45,381 nucleotides of DNA. Origin: Synergistaceae bacterium UBA6083 (GTDB lineage: Bacteria > Synergistota > Synergistia > Synergistales > 79-D21). Positions 9,081 through 17,380 of the stretch are shown one piece after another. The first letter of the stretch is position 1, and each line of letters begins with the position of its first letter. The DNA lies in assembly GCA_002436015.1 (NCBI GenBank), contig DIXJ01000008.1, forward strand, positions 1-45,381. The letters are read 5' to 3'. The position numbers and the translations under genes were made by a program. The notes under the pieces were generated by a model that worked only from the letters and a program-made list of their open reading frames with translations, did not search any database and had not been told where the DNA came from.

Positions 9081-9179
9081 CTCGACTTCCTCCCCTTTCC
9101 GCCACATTCAAGATGGACGATGGAAGCTAATTTCTCGCGTTGGGAGCCGTCTCCCCGCGCATCCCGTCTTTACCCGGCG

Positions 9180-10289
9180 CTACGCCATGATCGCCTTGTT
9201 CTCGGGGTCATAGAAGGGCACTTTCACCAGCCGAAGGGTGTATTCCTTCTCGCCGTCCTTAACCTGGTAGGCTCCGCCTTCCTCCCGTTCACTCGTACTG
9301 ATCCAGCCCCTGGCCAGGCTGCGGTCGACACGGTACCCATAATTCGCGCTGGTGATCTTTCCGACGACCCTGCCGTCCCGGAGTATGTCGCTGTCGGGCT
9401 TCAGGATTTCACTGGAACCTTCGACCACGAAACCTTCGAGCTGCGTTTCGGGCCCCGCTTCCTTCTGCTTCAGCAGGGCTTGCTTGCCGAGGAACTTTTC
9501 CTTGTCGAAACGGATGGTCCAACCCACGCCCAGCTGGATCGGGCTGGCGCCGGCATAGAAATCCTTGCCCGCCAGGTAGCCTTTCTCGAGGCTCAGCGAA
9601 AGAATGGCCTGCAGGCCGATGGGCTGCAGCCCGAAGGGCTTCCCCTTCTCCATGAGGACTTTCCACAGGGCCTCGTTGAACTTCGCGGAATTATAAATCT
9701 CGTACCCCAGTTCACCCGTGATGCCGGCCCGTGCGATGAGGCAAGGAACCGTGGCGTTTTCCGCGGGAATTTCAACGATGACCGAATCGAAGAACTTCAG
9801 GTCTTGCGTTTCGGGGGCAAGGCTTGCCATGAATTCCTTTGCCTTTGGTCCTCCGAAGCACAGGATGCCGAAATTGGCATCGACAAGGTAGATATCCCGC
9901 TCCTCACGGTATTTCTTGAGGAGCTTCTGCACCTTGATCGCCCCTGCCGTGCTCGTGACCACCAGGTACTGGCGGGGGCGCATCATGAAAACCGTTATAT
10001 CGTCGAAGACCGCCCCGGTATCGTCGCAGATCTGCGTGTAAAGCCCCTTGCCCGGCTTGAGCCTTTCAACGTCGTTCACGACGACCTCCTGGAGGACGTC
10101 CCTCGCCTCCGGCCCAGCCAGGATATAGCTGCCCATCGATGAGAAATCGATGAACCCGACACCCTGGATGACCGACTGCACTTCCTTCGCCTTGTCCCCG
10201 TAGCTGGACACGAGCCGCCACCCGCCCTCGGGCAGGAAATTGGCCCCGGCTGCCTTGTGCTGCTCGAAATATGGCGTTCGCAACTCCAT
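9180..10289 (-). CDS. GcvT-like folate-binding aminomethyltransferase-family protein
   Basis: A 369-residue protein with the whole GcvT/DmgdH-C fold. The Asp pair in GAVFDDITVF (Asp96/97) corresponds to the catalytic Asp of T-protein, TGELGYEIY is the folate-site motif, and KDFYAGASPIQLGVGW precedes the C-terminal barrel domain. The family moves C1 groups from aminomethyl-lipoyl or N-methyl substrates to tetrahydrofolate. AGGAGG is 8 bases before the ATG. It is not beside gcvH or gcvP but between the TRAP transporter and the E1 alpha gene, so it is unlikely to be ordinary glycine cleavage. A demethylase acting on the imported substrate is one option. Confidence 0.85.
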   Translation of the reverse strand: MELRTPYFEQHKAAGANFLPEGGWRLVSSYGDKAKEVQSVIQGVGFIDFSSMGSYILAGPEARDVLQEVVVNDVERLKPGKGLYTQICDDTGAVFDDITVFMMRPRQYLVVTSTAGAIKVQKLLKKYREERDIYLVDANFGILCFGGPKAKEFMASLAPETQDLKFFDSVIVEIPAENATVPCLIARAGITGELGYEIYNSAKFNEALWKVLMEKGKPFGLQPIGLQAILSLSLEKGYLAGKDFYAGASPIQLGVGWTIRFDKEKFLGKQALLKQKEAGPETQLEGFVVEGSSEILKPDSDILRDGRVVGKITSANYGYRVDRSLARGWISTSEREEGGAYQVKDGEKEYTLRLVKVPFYDPENKAIMA

Positions 10290-10358
10290 TTATTTCCCCT
10301 CCTTAAAAAGTTTTCCGCGTTTGCCTGGCCTCTAAAATCACAAGCAAAAAACTGCTTT

Positions 10359-11666
10359 TTACATGCGGGGGATATAGTTCAGGATGAGCTTGGGCAGGAA
10401 GAGTGCGACGTCCGGGACGTAAGTCGTCAGCAGGAGGATGGGGATCCACCCGAAGAGGATCAGCCACAGGGTCGGCATCAGCATCTCCTTTATGGGGGCG
10501 TTATGAATCCGGGCGGCGAGGTACAGGAGAGGCGCGGCGGGGGGCGTGACGCACCCCAGCCCCAGATTGACGCCCAGGATGGCGGCGAAGTGGATCGGGT
10601 CGACGCCAATGGCCATGACGACAGGCAGGAGGATGGGCGTGCAGAGGAGGGTCCCGCTGCAGTCATCCATCAGCATGCCGATGATGATCATGAAGATATT
10701 GACCATGAAAAGGATCACGTACTTGTTCGACGATACGGAGGTCAGCAGTTTCAGGATTGCGCCAGGCAGATTCTCCATGACGAAGAGGCGGCTCAGCATC
10801 ATCATCGCGAAGGCCATGACCATGATCACACCCGTGGTAGTGGCCGACTCGACCATGGCTTCCCAGTAAGCTCTGCGCGTCAATCCCTTGTAGATGTAAA
10901 AGCCGACTGGAAGTGAGTAGAGAACGGCAACGGCGGCCGCTTCCGTGGTCGTCATGATGCCGCCGTAGATCCCGCCGAGGATGATGACGGGCATCAATAG
11001 CGCTGGGACGGAGGCTTTGCCCCGCTTCTTGAACAGTTCGACTTTTTCGGCACGTGAGGGCTCCGGGAAGGTCTTGATGTCCTTGTATTTCCTCAAGACG
11101 AACAACATGATCACGGAAAAGAGGAAAGTCAGCATCAGCCCGGGGATCACTCCGGCCAGGAAGGCTGCGAGGACCGACTGCCCCCCAACCCAGCAGAAAA
11201 GGATCATGACCCCGCTGGGGGGAATGAGCATTCCCAGGACTGCGTTGCTGGCCATGAGGGCAGCCATGGGCCCCTTCGGGTAATTTGCGGCATCCATGCG
11301 GGGAAACATGATGCTGCCGATGCAGGACAAAGTCGCGCAGGCGCTTCCGGTAACCGACCCGAACAGCGCGCAGGCACAGGTGGCCACCACTGCGAGGCCG
11401 CCGCGAACATGCCCGAAGAAAACGTCGACGACACCCACCAGTTGATCGCCGATCTTTCCCCTTGACATGAGGGCCCCCGCCATGATGAAAAGCGGAATGG
11501 ACAGGAGGGTCGATGTAGCGACCTTCGTAATTCCGTAAGGGACAAGGAACGCGGAGTCATAGCCTCCCGAAACCATGAGGACAACGATGCAGAGGGTGAA
11601 GGCAAACGGGACGGCCACACCCGCAAACATCGCAATCAGCAGAACCAGCAAGGCGATAAAGACCAT
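10359..11666 (-). CDS. TRAP transporter large permease (DctM-like)
   Basis: About 435 residues and strongly hydrophobic throughout, with roughly a dozen membrane segments. It is the large membrane subunit that couples Na+ entry to solute import. Family-typical segments include SIPLFIMAGALMSRG, FGSVTGSACATLSCIG and LIPPSGVMILF. The ATG at 11666 gives the normal MVFIALLVLL start; an upstream reading to 11726 adds non-membrane residues and is disfavoured. The ribosome site is weak (GAGAGG about 13 bases away). It follows DctQ by about 140 bases. Confidence 0.92.
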   Translation of the reverse strand: MVFIALLVLLIAMFAGVAVPFAFTLCIVVLMVSGGYDSAFLVPYGITKVATSTLLSIPLFIMAGALMSRGKIGDQLVGVVDVFFGHVRGGLAVVATCACALFGSVTGSACATLSCIGSIMFPRMDAANYPKGPMAALMASNAVLGMLIPPSGVMILFCWVGGQSVLAAFLAGVIPGLMLTFLFSVIMLFVLRKYKDIKTFPEPSRAEKVELFKKRGKASVPALLMPVIILGGIYGGIMTTTEAAAVAVLYSLPVGFYIYKGLTRRAYWEAMVESATTTGVIMVMAFAMMMLSRLFVMENLPGAILKLLTSVSSNKYVILFMVNIFMIIIGMLMDDCSGTLLCTPILLPVVMAIGVDPIHFAAILGVNLGLGCVTPPAAPLLYLAARIHNAPIKEMLMPTLWLILFGWIPILLLTTYVPDVALFLPKLILNYIPRM

Positions 11667-11809
11667 GGGGTCGTTGACACCTCTCTTTCTTACCGGGCTT
11701 GAGCAAGGAGAGGCAGCGGATGTCATTCAAACCCGGAAACTCAAACGGTTTTCGAGAAAGTTTCCGGATTCTCCGAAACCGTTCCTTCAACCTCAAGGCA
11801 AAAAATCAT

Positions 11810-12328
11810 TTATTTCCTGTCAAGCGCCTTCAGTCCCCGGATTTCGTCAACGAATTCAGCCATCGTGTAGACCATCATCAGGAAGAAACCCACAATCAGG
11901 GGAACGTGGGCCATGGCCATCGGCAGGTTGAACACCGGGGTATGGGCCTTATTTTCCAAGCCGAAACGGAGCATTTCCACGCTCCACCAGGTGAGGCACC
12001 CCGCCATCGCGACGGAGACCAGGTGGCAGATCGACTTGATCACACCCTTGACGTGCTCGCTCGAGAAAATGAAATCCAGCAGTTCCGCCTTGATCTGCGT
12101 CCTCGTGTAGCTACCGTAGGCTCCCCCGACGAAATACAGCCAGAAACCCAGGATCATGAGGACCTCTTCCAGGCCGAACAGGTCCTTGCGCAGGAAGTAC
12201 CTCAGGAAGACAGCGACGCAGATGCCAAGGAAAACCAGGGTGCTGGAGACCACAAGGATCGTTCTTTCCGCAAAGTGGAGAATTTCCAGAAAGCGTTTGA
12301 CTGGCCCTAAGGCCTTGCTATCACTCAT
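11810..12328 (-). CDS. TRAP transporter small permease (DctQ-like)
   Basis: A 172-residue protein with four membrane segments: TILVVSSTLVFLGICVAVFL, a segment around LMILGFWLYFVGGAYGSY, a segment around HLVSVAMAGCLTWW, and VPLIVGFFLMMVYT. RTQIKAELL follows the second, as in other DctQ proteins. It pairs with DctM to form the membrane complex. The ATG at 12328 is preferred; the extra 17 residues upstream are encoded by the intergenic region and include the ribosome-binding purines. It lies between dctP and dctM in the usual P-Q-M order. Confidence 0.9.
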   Translation of the reverse strand: MSDSKALGPVKRFLEILHFAERTILVVSSTLVFLGICVAVFLRYFLRKDLFGLEEVLMILGFWLYFVGGAYGSYTRTQIKAELLDFIFSSEHVKGVIKSICHLVSVAMAGCLTWWSVEMLRFGLENKAHTPVFNLPMAMAHVPLIVGFFLMMVYTMAEFVDEIRGLKALDRK

Positions 12329-12419
12329 ACGCTTCTCACGCTCCCTCTGGACCATGGGCGGCGGCAAGCAGGGCAACACATTTTTCGACCATGGCTAAAT
12401 GGGGGGTAGGGTGGGCACT

Positions 12420-12458
12420 CGCGACGGGGAGGCGGTTTTTCTGCGTCTCCCCGTCGCG
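12420..12458 (-). promoter_or_regulatory. Intercistronic hairpin between dctP and dctQ
   Basis: A 12-bp perfect stem (12420-12431 with 12447-12458) surrounds a 15-base loop, just after the dctP stop. There is no T-run after the stem on the minus strand, so it is not a clean terminator. Such hairpins after a binding-protein gene commonly stabilise that part of the mRNA and raise its level over the membrane subunits; that role here is inference. Confidence 0.6.
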
Positions 12459-12472
12459 CGAACCCATGATTC

Positions 12473-13519
12473 CTAATTCTTCTTTCCGAAATGTTCCCTC
12501 ATTTCCTTGACCAGTGCCGGGGTCAGGGTTTTTTCCATCTTCACCCAGACATTGTCGATGAAGTGCTGGCGAATCGGCTCCAGCTGTTTGGCGGTGTATT
12601 CCTCGACATGCCACTTGTCTTTCCGCATCAAATCCATGTAATGCTTGTCTTCGGCCTGGCCGATCGCAAAGCTGTCGGCCGCGACCTTGCCGATCACTTC
12701 CGAGAAGATCTTTTTATCCTCTGCGGAGAGCTTGTCCCAAACCTTCTTGCTGACCATGTAGCTCTCGCATTCCATGTAGAGGTTGAGCTGGTAGTAGAAC
12801 TTCAGGACGTCCTTGAACATCATGTATGAGTAGGTGGGGTTTCCGCCCACCCAGGCATCGGCGACTCCGGTCTGCAGGGCGGTGTACAGGTCCGCCCACG
12901 GAACGGAAACCGTCGAGTAGTTCATCCCCTGCATCATGATCTTCGTGATTTCCAGGGGAGCCACCCGCATGAGCACGTTCTTCTTGATGGTCGGGCTCAA
13001 CACATCGTTGATCGCTTTCGTCGACCCGATGCCCCCGAAACCGGCCATGTTCATCCCGAGCAGGACGACCCCCTGCTTTTCGTTGAACTCCTTCATTTTG
13101 TTGAAAACCCATCCACCGGGGCTGTATTCCGTCTTGCACTGCTTCCAGTCGCTCACGAGGAAGGGGGTGACGCTCAACTGCAGGCGGTTGTCATACTGGG
13201 ACGGGGGGGCACCCAAGGACATCTCGATCGTGCCCTTCATCATTTCCTCGTAGACAAGGGTGTAGTCCCCAAGCTGGGAGGCGGGGAAGGTCTTGATCTC
13301 GATCCTTCCGTTCGTCCTCTTCTTGATCTCTTCGGCAATCTTCTCGATGGCTTTCGTGCCCTGGTGTTCGACCGGGTTCTGCCCCGCACACTTCAGGACG
13401 AGCTTATCCGCAGAAAAAGCGGGTGCCGTCGGACCGACCTGAAGGAAGGCCCAGCTGAAAACAAAGACAAGGGCCGAGAAAACCGCGAACCTGACTGTCC
13501 ATTTCCCGAGCTTACCCAT
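12473..13519 (-). CDS. TRAP transporter solute-binding protein (DctP-like)
   Basis: A 348-residue periplasmic binding protein. A signal peptide (KWTVRFAVFSALVFVFSWAF, with AFSA before the mature LVLKCAGQ) precedes the DctP fold. NVLMRVAPLEITK aligns with the conserved carboxylate-binding Arg region and LQTGVADAWVGG with the hinge motif, so the ligand is probably an organic acid. The ATG at 13519 has GGAGG 8 bases upstream; a GTG nine bases earlier is too close to it. It is the first gene of the operon, so expression of the whole pathway probably starts here. Confidence 0.92.
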   Translation of the reverse strand: MGKLGKWTVRFAVFSALVFVFSWAFLQVGPTAPAFSADKLVLKCAGQNPVEHQGTKAIEKIAEEIKKRTNGRIEIKTFPASQLGDYTLVYEEMMKGTIEMSLGAPPSQYDNRLQLSVTPFLVSDWKQCKTEYSPGGWVFNKMKEFNEKQGVVLLGMNMAGFGGIGSTKAINDVLSPTIKKNVLMRVAPLEITKIMMQGMNYSTVSVPWADLYTALQTGVADAWVGGNPTYSYMMFKDVLKFYYQLNLYMECESYMVSKKVWDKLSAEDKKIFSEVIGKVAADSFAIGQAEDKHYMDLMRKDKWHVEEYTAKQLEPIRQHFIDNVWVKMEKTLTPALVKEMREHFGKKN

Positions 13520-13855
13520 CCACAACACCTCCAGTTCTCATTTTTGAAACCCTCTCTCGAAACTCTGCCTGACAACCTTTCTCCCGGCACTCTCTTGGCC
13601 TGTCCCTTCCCTATTCCCCCCTTATCGGCGCTTTCTTGCATGCATGTGATGCTGTTAAAATTGGCTTTTGAGTATTATAGATATGCCTTTATAAGCCTTT
13701 TCTTATATATATGATTGAACCGAATAATAAACGGTACCGCCTGTTTTGTCTAGTCCAAGTGCCATTTTAAATTTCTGGTTCAGTGGATATGCGGCAGGCT
13801 ATAGGGAAATGTACAATTTCCCGGTTATTCCAGGACCTACGGCGGTCCAGAACGC
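13520..13855 (-). promoter_or_regulatory. Leader/promoter region upstream of the TRAP-E1-E2-E3 operon
   Basis: There is no gene in this interval. The part at 13650-13740 is sharply AT-rich compared with its surroundings. On the minus strand a perfect TATAAT lies at 13674-13679, but I see no good -35 at 16-18 bases, as expected for an activated or regulated promoter. A palindrome TGCATGCA at 13637-13644, downstream of that box, could be an operator. Control by the GntR/FCD protein encoded at 15407 is a reasonable guess only. Confidence 0.45.
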
Positions 13856-13892
13856 AAAGCGTCCCCCGGCATCTCGTGCCGGGGGACGCTTT
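13856..13892 (-). terminator. Strong hairpin terminator after the second SDR
   Basis: A perfect 16-bp stem (13856-13871 with 13877-13892) surrounds a 5-base loop, very GC-rich with AAA/TTT at its base. It sits 22 bases past the SDR stop and separates that unit from the promoter region of the TRAP operon. The T-run is short (three), so efficiency is uncertain. It is symmetrical and could also act on plus-strand transcripts. Confidence 0.65.
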
Positions 13893-13914
13893 GCCGCATG
13901 TGGAACCGGAGTGC

Positions 13915-14673
13915 TTAAGGATTCATCAGGATCCCGCCATTGATATCCAGGCAAGCCCCTGTGACAAAGCTGGCCTCGTCGGAAGCGAGAAACACGACGC
14001 CGCTGGCGACCTCTTCCGGCCTCCCCCAGCGACCCATGGGGTTCATGTGGGAGACCTCGGTCACGTGTTCTTCGCCCCAGGCCGCCTTGTAGACGTCCAG
14101 CATCTTCGTGTCCACCCCGCCCGGAGCGACGGAATTGGCCCGGATACCGAAGGCGGCGCCGGTCTTGGCCAGGCACTTCGTCAGGCAGATGACGCCCGCC
14201 TTGGAGGCGGAATAATCGACCGCGGCCATGATGCCGCCGGCCTCCCCGGAGAAGGACGCGATGTTCACGAAACAGCCCGCCTTCTGCTCCATCATTACCT
14301 TCAGGGCTTCCTGGCAGACGAAAAACTGACCCCTGAGGTTGATGTTTAGCATGGTGTCCCACTCTTCCTCCGTGATCTCCGTGAAAGCCTTGGACCTCAG
14401 GATCCCGGCCGCGTTGACGACGACGTCCAGCTTGCCCAGCACCTTGACGGTCGCCTTGACCACGGAAACCACCTGGGCTTTCTTCGTCACGTCCATATGA
14501 ACCTTCGCCGGGTTGCCCGCCAGGATCGCCGAGGCCGGGTCAGCAACCGGCGGATAGGCGAAATCGCAGCCGACCACCCTGGCACCCTGCTTCAGGAACG
14601 CCTCGGTCGTCGCGGTGCCGATCCCTCCGTTGGCTCCGGTGACCAGGACAACTTTGCCGTGAAAATCGAACAT
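13915..14673 (-). CDS. Short-chain dehydrogenase/reductase (second)
   Basis: A 252-residue classical SDR: TGANGGIG at residues 12-19, Asp37 (NAD preference), NAAG at 87-90, and the catalytic Ser140, Tyr154 and Lys158 (YSASK). It ends LDINGGILMNP. The start at 14673 follows AGAGGTGA; a longer frame to 14733 overlaps the Nudix gene and is rejected. It is only distantly like the SDR at 2459. Position beside the catabolic operon and the GntR regulator suggests it oxidises or reduces a pathway intermediate, which is inference. Confidence 0.86.
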   Translation of the reverse strand: MFDFHGKVVLVTGANGGIGTATTEAFLKQGARVVGCDFAYPPVADPASAILAGNPAKVHMDVTKKAQVVSVVKATVKVLGKLDVVVNAAGILRSKAFTEITEEEWDTMLNINLRGQFFVCQEALKVMMEQKAGCFVNIASFSGEAGGIMAAVDYSASKAGVICLTKCLAKTGAAFGIRANSVAPGGVDTKMLDVYKAAWGEEHVTEVSHMNPMGRWGRPEEVASGVVFLASDEASFVTGACLDINGGILMNP

Positions 14674-14723
14674 GACACTCACCTCTCGCTCTTCACAGGA
14701 TCCCGGCTTCAAGCCGGGTTTAC

Positions 14724-15206
14724 CTATTGCCACCGCAGATCATGGGACTGTACCTGCCCTCCCTGCCCCAGTCCCACGCTTCCCACGAGAAGGGCCCCCT
14801 TCCGGCCGACCAGGAAAGGCCCGATCAGCCTGTATAAAGGGCTGAGACCCTCCAATTGATAGCTTTCCAGGACGGGAACCCAGAAGATTTCCCCCTCCGG
14901 GGAAGAAGTAAGCCTCCCTGAGAAAGAGCGGGCGGTGAAGTAGAAGCAGAGGGTTTCCCGCCTCGAAGCAGGCGAGAAGAAAGAAACGACACCGGAAAGG
15001 AGCGGAGAAACCACGTCAAGGCCAGTTTCTTCCCTCATCTCCCGGATGCAGGCAGCCTGCGGCGTTTCCATAGCCTCTTTCCGGCCCCCTGGAATGGTGA
15101 CCAGGCCGAGGTGAGGCGATGCCGCGCGGCGGATCAGGAGCACTGAGCCCTTACGCTGCAGGCGGCAGAACACCACGATCCCGCCGCCATGGTCCCCTTC
15201 GTCCAT
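14724..15206 (-). CDS. Nudix hydrolase
   Basis: A 160-residue Nudix protein with a perfect Nudix box (GX5EX7REUXEEXGU): GRKEAME, then seven residues, then REMREETGL. These residues bind the metal that cleaves nucleoside-diphosphate-linked substrates; the exact substrate is unknown. The ATG at 15206 has AGGAAGG upstream. A longer form reaching into the AT-rich promoter region is rejected. It precedes the SDR by about 50 bases on the same strand and is divergent from the GntR gene. Confidence 0.88.
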   Translation of the reverse strand: MDEGDHGGGIVVFCRLQRKGSVLLIRRAASPHLGLVTIPGGRKEAMETPQAACIREMREETGLDVVSPLLSGVVSFFSPASRRETLCFYFTARSFSGRLTSSPEGEIFWVPVLESYQLEGLSPLYRLIGPFLVGRKGALLVGSVGLGQGGQVQSHDLRWQ

Positions 15207-15406
15207 CCCATTCACCTTCCTCGATCTTGCATATATACTAATAAAGTGATATACACGGATCATTGATATATATTTAGAGGCGTTCATTTCTTTTGTCAAG
15301 CGTACCTGTGATAGAACGATTTATACATTTAACTCTTGCGTAGAGACTCTCACTTATAATCTGGTCATGGAATTCATCTTAAATCAACCAAGGGGTGCTA
15401 GCTCCC
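15207..15406. promoter_or_regulatory. Divergent promoter region between Nudix and GntR genes
   Basis: AT-rich, with a run of ATATA-type words at 15229-15280, much lower in GC than either neighbouring gene. On the plus strand a perfect TATAAT lies at 15355-15360, about 45 bases before the GntR start, with a weak TTGCGT too close upstream to be a normal -35. GTGATATACAC at about 15246-15256 has matching outer arms and could bind a GntR/FCD dimer. These are candidate sites only. Confidence 0.4.
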
Positions 15407-16153
15407 ATGCCGAAGGGCCAAGTCCTCAACCCGGTAAAACCGCCGTCCAGTTTGAAGAAATCGCCGCCGGCCAGAGGGAAAACCGTGGAAAACAGGAACG
15501 CGAACCACAAGGAAGACATCTATGAAACCCTGCTCAACCGCATCATCAACACGGAATACAAGCCAGGGCAACTCCTCAATGAGCAAGACCTGTGCAAGGA
15601 GTTCAAGACGAGCCGGACACCCATCAGGGAGATCATGCTCCAGCTCTCCCAGGCGGGCTACGTCGAGATCAAGCCGAAAGTGGGCACCTACGTCTCCCCG
15701 GTCGATACCCGGGCGCTCAAGTACATTTTCGAGGCCAAGGTGCCCCTCGAGGGTATCGCGGCAGAGCTTGCGGCTACACGCATCACGCCGGAGGAACTCG
15801 ATCAGCTCGAGGAGGTTTTCAGGAAAATCGAGGCCTTTTCTACAGAGGGATTCGCGGTGTCATCAGAGGATTATCACGAACTGGACCTAAAATTCCACAA
15901 GATCTGCCAGGTTGCCTCACGGAACGATTTCCTGGTCAAATACCTGGACGAACTGATGAAGAAAACCATGCGGTTCCTCCATTACATTCGCTATGACCCC
16001 ACGGAGCTCGAGTGGTATACGGACACCCTGAGGGAAATTCTCGTGGGGATCAAGAACCGCGACGGGGAAAAAGCCAAGAGGGAAGCGATCCTGCACAACA
16101 CGACCTTCATCAAGAAACTCTCGGAGTTCTTCTTCGGACAGGAACTCGTGTGA
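15407..16153 (+). CDS. GntR-family (FCD) transcriptional regulator
   Basis: A 248-residue regulator. After a 25-residue basic tail comes a winged helix (EDIYETLLNRII, then LCKEFKTSRTPIREIMLQL and a wing ending GTYVSP), then an all-helical FCD effector domain with the metal/ligand segment LDLKFHKIC. FCD regulators respond to organic acids and usually control their catabolic genes. ATG at 15407 is favoured (AAGGGG 11 bases upstream) over a GTG at 15395. It is divergent from the Nudix/SDR unit and probably controls this island, including its own operon; that scope is inference. Confidence 0.9.
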   Translation: MPKGQVLNPVKPPSSLKKSPPARGKTVENRNANHKEDIYETLLNRIINTEYKPGQLLNEQDLCKEFKTSRTPIREIMLQLSQAGYVEIKPKVGTYVSPVDTRALKYIFEAKVPLEGIAAELAATRITPEELDQLEEVFRKIEAFSTEGFAVSSEDYHELDLKFHKICQVASRNDFLVKYLDELMKKTMRFLHYIRYDPTELEWYTDTLREILVGIKNRDGEKAKREAILHNTTFIKKLSEFFFGQELV

Positions 16154-16163
16154 GGATCCCGGC

Positions 16164-16316
16164 TTGACGCTGAAAAGCTGGTTTTACGCCTCCCTCTACA
16201 TCACCGTTTTCCTCCTGGGTTTCGATTACCTGAAGGCCCGCCGCCTGGAGAGGCCAAGCCTCGCGGGAAGGTTGCTGCGCCGATTGAAAGACCTGTTCGG
16301 CGGACATTCCAACTAG
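16164..16316 (+). CDS. Small single-pass membrane protein (50 residues)
   Basis: A short open frame starts with TTG at 16164 and ends TAG at 16314-16316. GAGG sits 8 bases before the TTG and overlaps the GntR stop region, suggesting coupling. The product begins with one hydrophobic segment, WFYASLYITVFLLGFDYL, followed by a strongly basic tail (KARRLERP...RLLRRLK), so by the positive-inside rule the C-terminus should be cytoplasmic. No family is recognised. The frame fills the gap between GntR and the OCD-family gene almost exactly, which supports it as real; the non-ATG start is the main doubt. Confidence 0.55.
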   Translation: MTLKSWFYASLYITVFLLGFDYLKARRLERPSLAGRLLRRLKDLFGGHSN

Positions 16317-16327
16317 GGGGGAAAACA

Positions 16328-17359
16328 ATGAAGAGTCTTGAGTATCGAGAGTGGCTCAACCAGCACGTCAAGATCGGCCAGGAAGTCCTGTGGGTCACCC
16401 AGGCGGAAGTGGAAGAACTCGGCATCACCCGGCAGGAGGTTTTCGACCTGACCGGGAAGGCCCTGGCCTACCACGGCAGGAAAGAAGTCGAGATGCCGGC
16501 GAAAATCGGCATCCACCCCAAAACCCAGGCCAACACCCTGATGCATGCCATGCCCGGCTACATCCCGGCGGAATTCGTCGCCTGCGTGAAATGGGGCGGG
16601 TGCTTCCCCGAAAACAGGGAAAAGTTCAACCTGGCCCAGACCTCCGGGCTCATGGTGTTCAACGACCACGAATCCGGCCTGCCCGTGGCCGTGACCGATG
16701 CCGTCTGGATCACCAAGATGCGCACGGCCGCCGTCTCCGCTAACGGGGCCAAGTACCTCGCGAACACGGACGCCAGGGTGTCGGGAATGATCGGCTGCGG
16801 GGTGCAGGGCAAGGAGCACGTCAAGTTCATGGAGTTCGCCCTGCCCAAGCTGGACAAGATCCTGGTCTACGACGTCAATCCCGCGGCCATGGACGCCCTG
16901 ATCGCTGAGGCCCAGCCGATCGTCAAGGCCAAAATCGTAAAGGCCGCCTCCTTCGAGGAAGTGGTGAAAAACGCCGAGGTCGTGTTCTCGGCGAGCACGA
17001 TCACGGCCAGCCCCAGCCCCAGGATCAAGGACGAATGGGTCACCGGTGGCCAGACCCTGATCATGGCCGACATGCACACCCTCTACGACGACAGGACCAT
17101 GAAGCGGGCCGACAAGTACCTGGTGGACAGCATCGAGGAACACGTCTACTTCGCGGGCATTGGCTACTACCCTCACGGCCTGCCGAACATCTACGGGGAA
17201 ACCGGCGAGGTGGTCGCGGGCATCAAGAAGGGGCGCGAATCCAGGAGCGAACTGATCGTCGACAACAACACCGGCATGTCCGTCGAGGACGCCATGATGG
17301 TTCGAGCCATCGTGGACCGGGCCCTGGAGAAAAAGGTTGGAAGGCTGCTGCCCCTCTAG
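16328..17359 (+). CDS. Ornithine cyclodeaminase/mu-crystallin family enzyme
   Basis: A 343-residue OCD/mu-crystallin protein. ITKMRTAAVSA corresponds to the conserved substrate/cofactor motif, and GMIGCGVQGKEH is the Rossmann GxGxQ nucleotide site. The family includes ornithine cyclodeaminase, alanine dehydrogenase and ketimine reductases, so the reaction is NAD(P)-linked deamination or imine reduction of an amino acid, not specified further. AGGGGG lies before the ATG. It lies between the small membrane protein and the C45 gene in one plus-strand operon. Confidence 0.88.
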   Translation: MKSLEYREWLNQHVKIGQEVLWVTQAEVEELGITRQEVFDLTGKALAYHGRKEVEMPAKIGIHPKTQANTLMHAMPGYIPAEFVACVKWGGCFPENREKFNLAQTSGLMVFNDHESGLPVAVTDAVWITKMRTAAVSANGAKYLANTDARVSGMIGCGVQGKEHVKFMEFALPKLDKILVYDVNPAAMDALIAEAQPIVKAKIVKAASFEEVVKNAEVVFSASTITASPSPRIKDEWVTGGQTLIMADMHTLYDDRTMKRADKYLVDSIEEHVYFAGIGYYPHGLPNIYGETGEVVAGIKKGRESRSELIVDNNTGMSVEDAMMVRAIVDRALEKKVGRLLPL

Positions 17360-17380
17360 GCCGCCAAGGGGATGAATTCG

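Noticed and set aside
8523..10142. Long open frame (539 codons) on the plus strand opposite the GcvT-like and E1 alpha genes
   Set aside because: It is antisense to two well-supported genes, has no family motifs and crosses both genes' starts and ends; long antisense frames are normal in GC-rich code.
9180..10289. Glycine-cleavage locus with a glycine riboswitch
   Set aside because: Only a GcvT-like gene is present, and the 70 bases upstream show no glycine-aptamer features.
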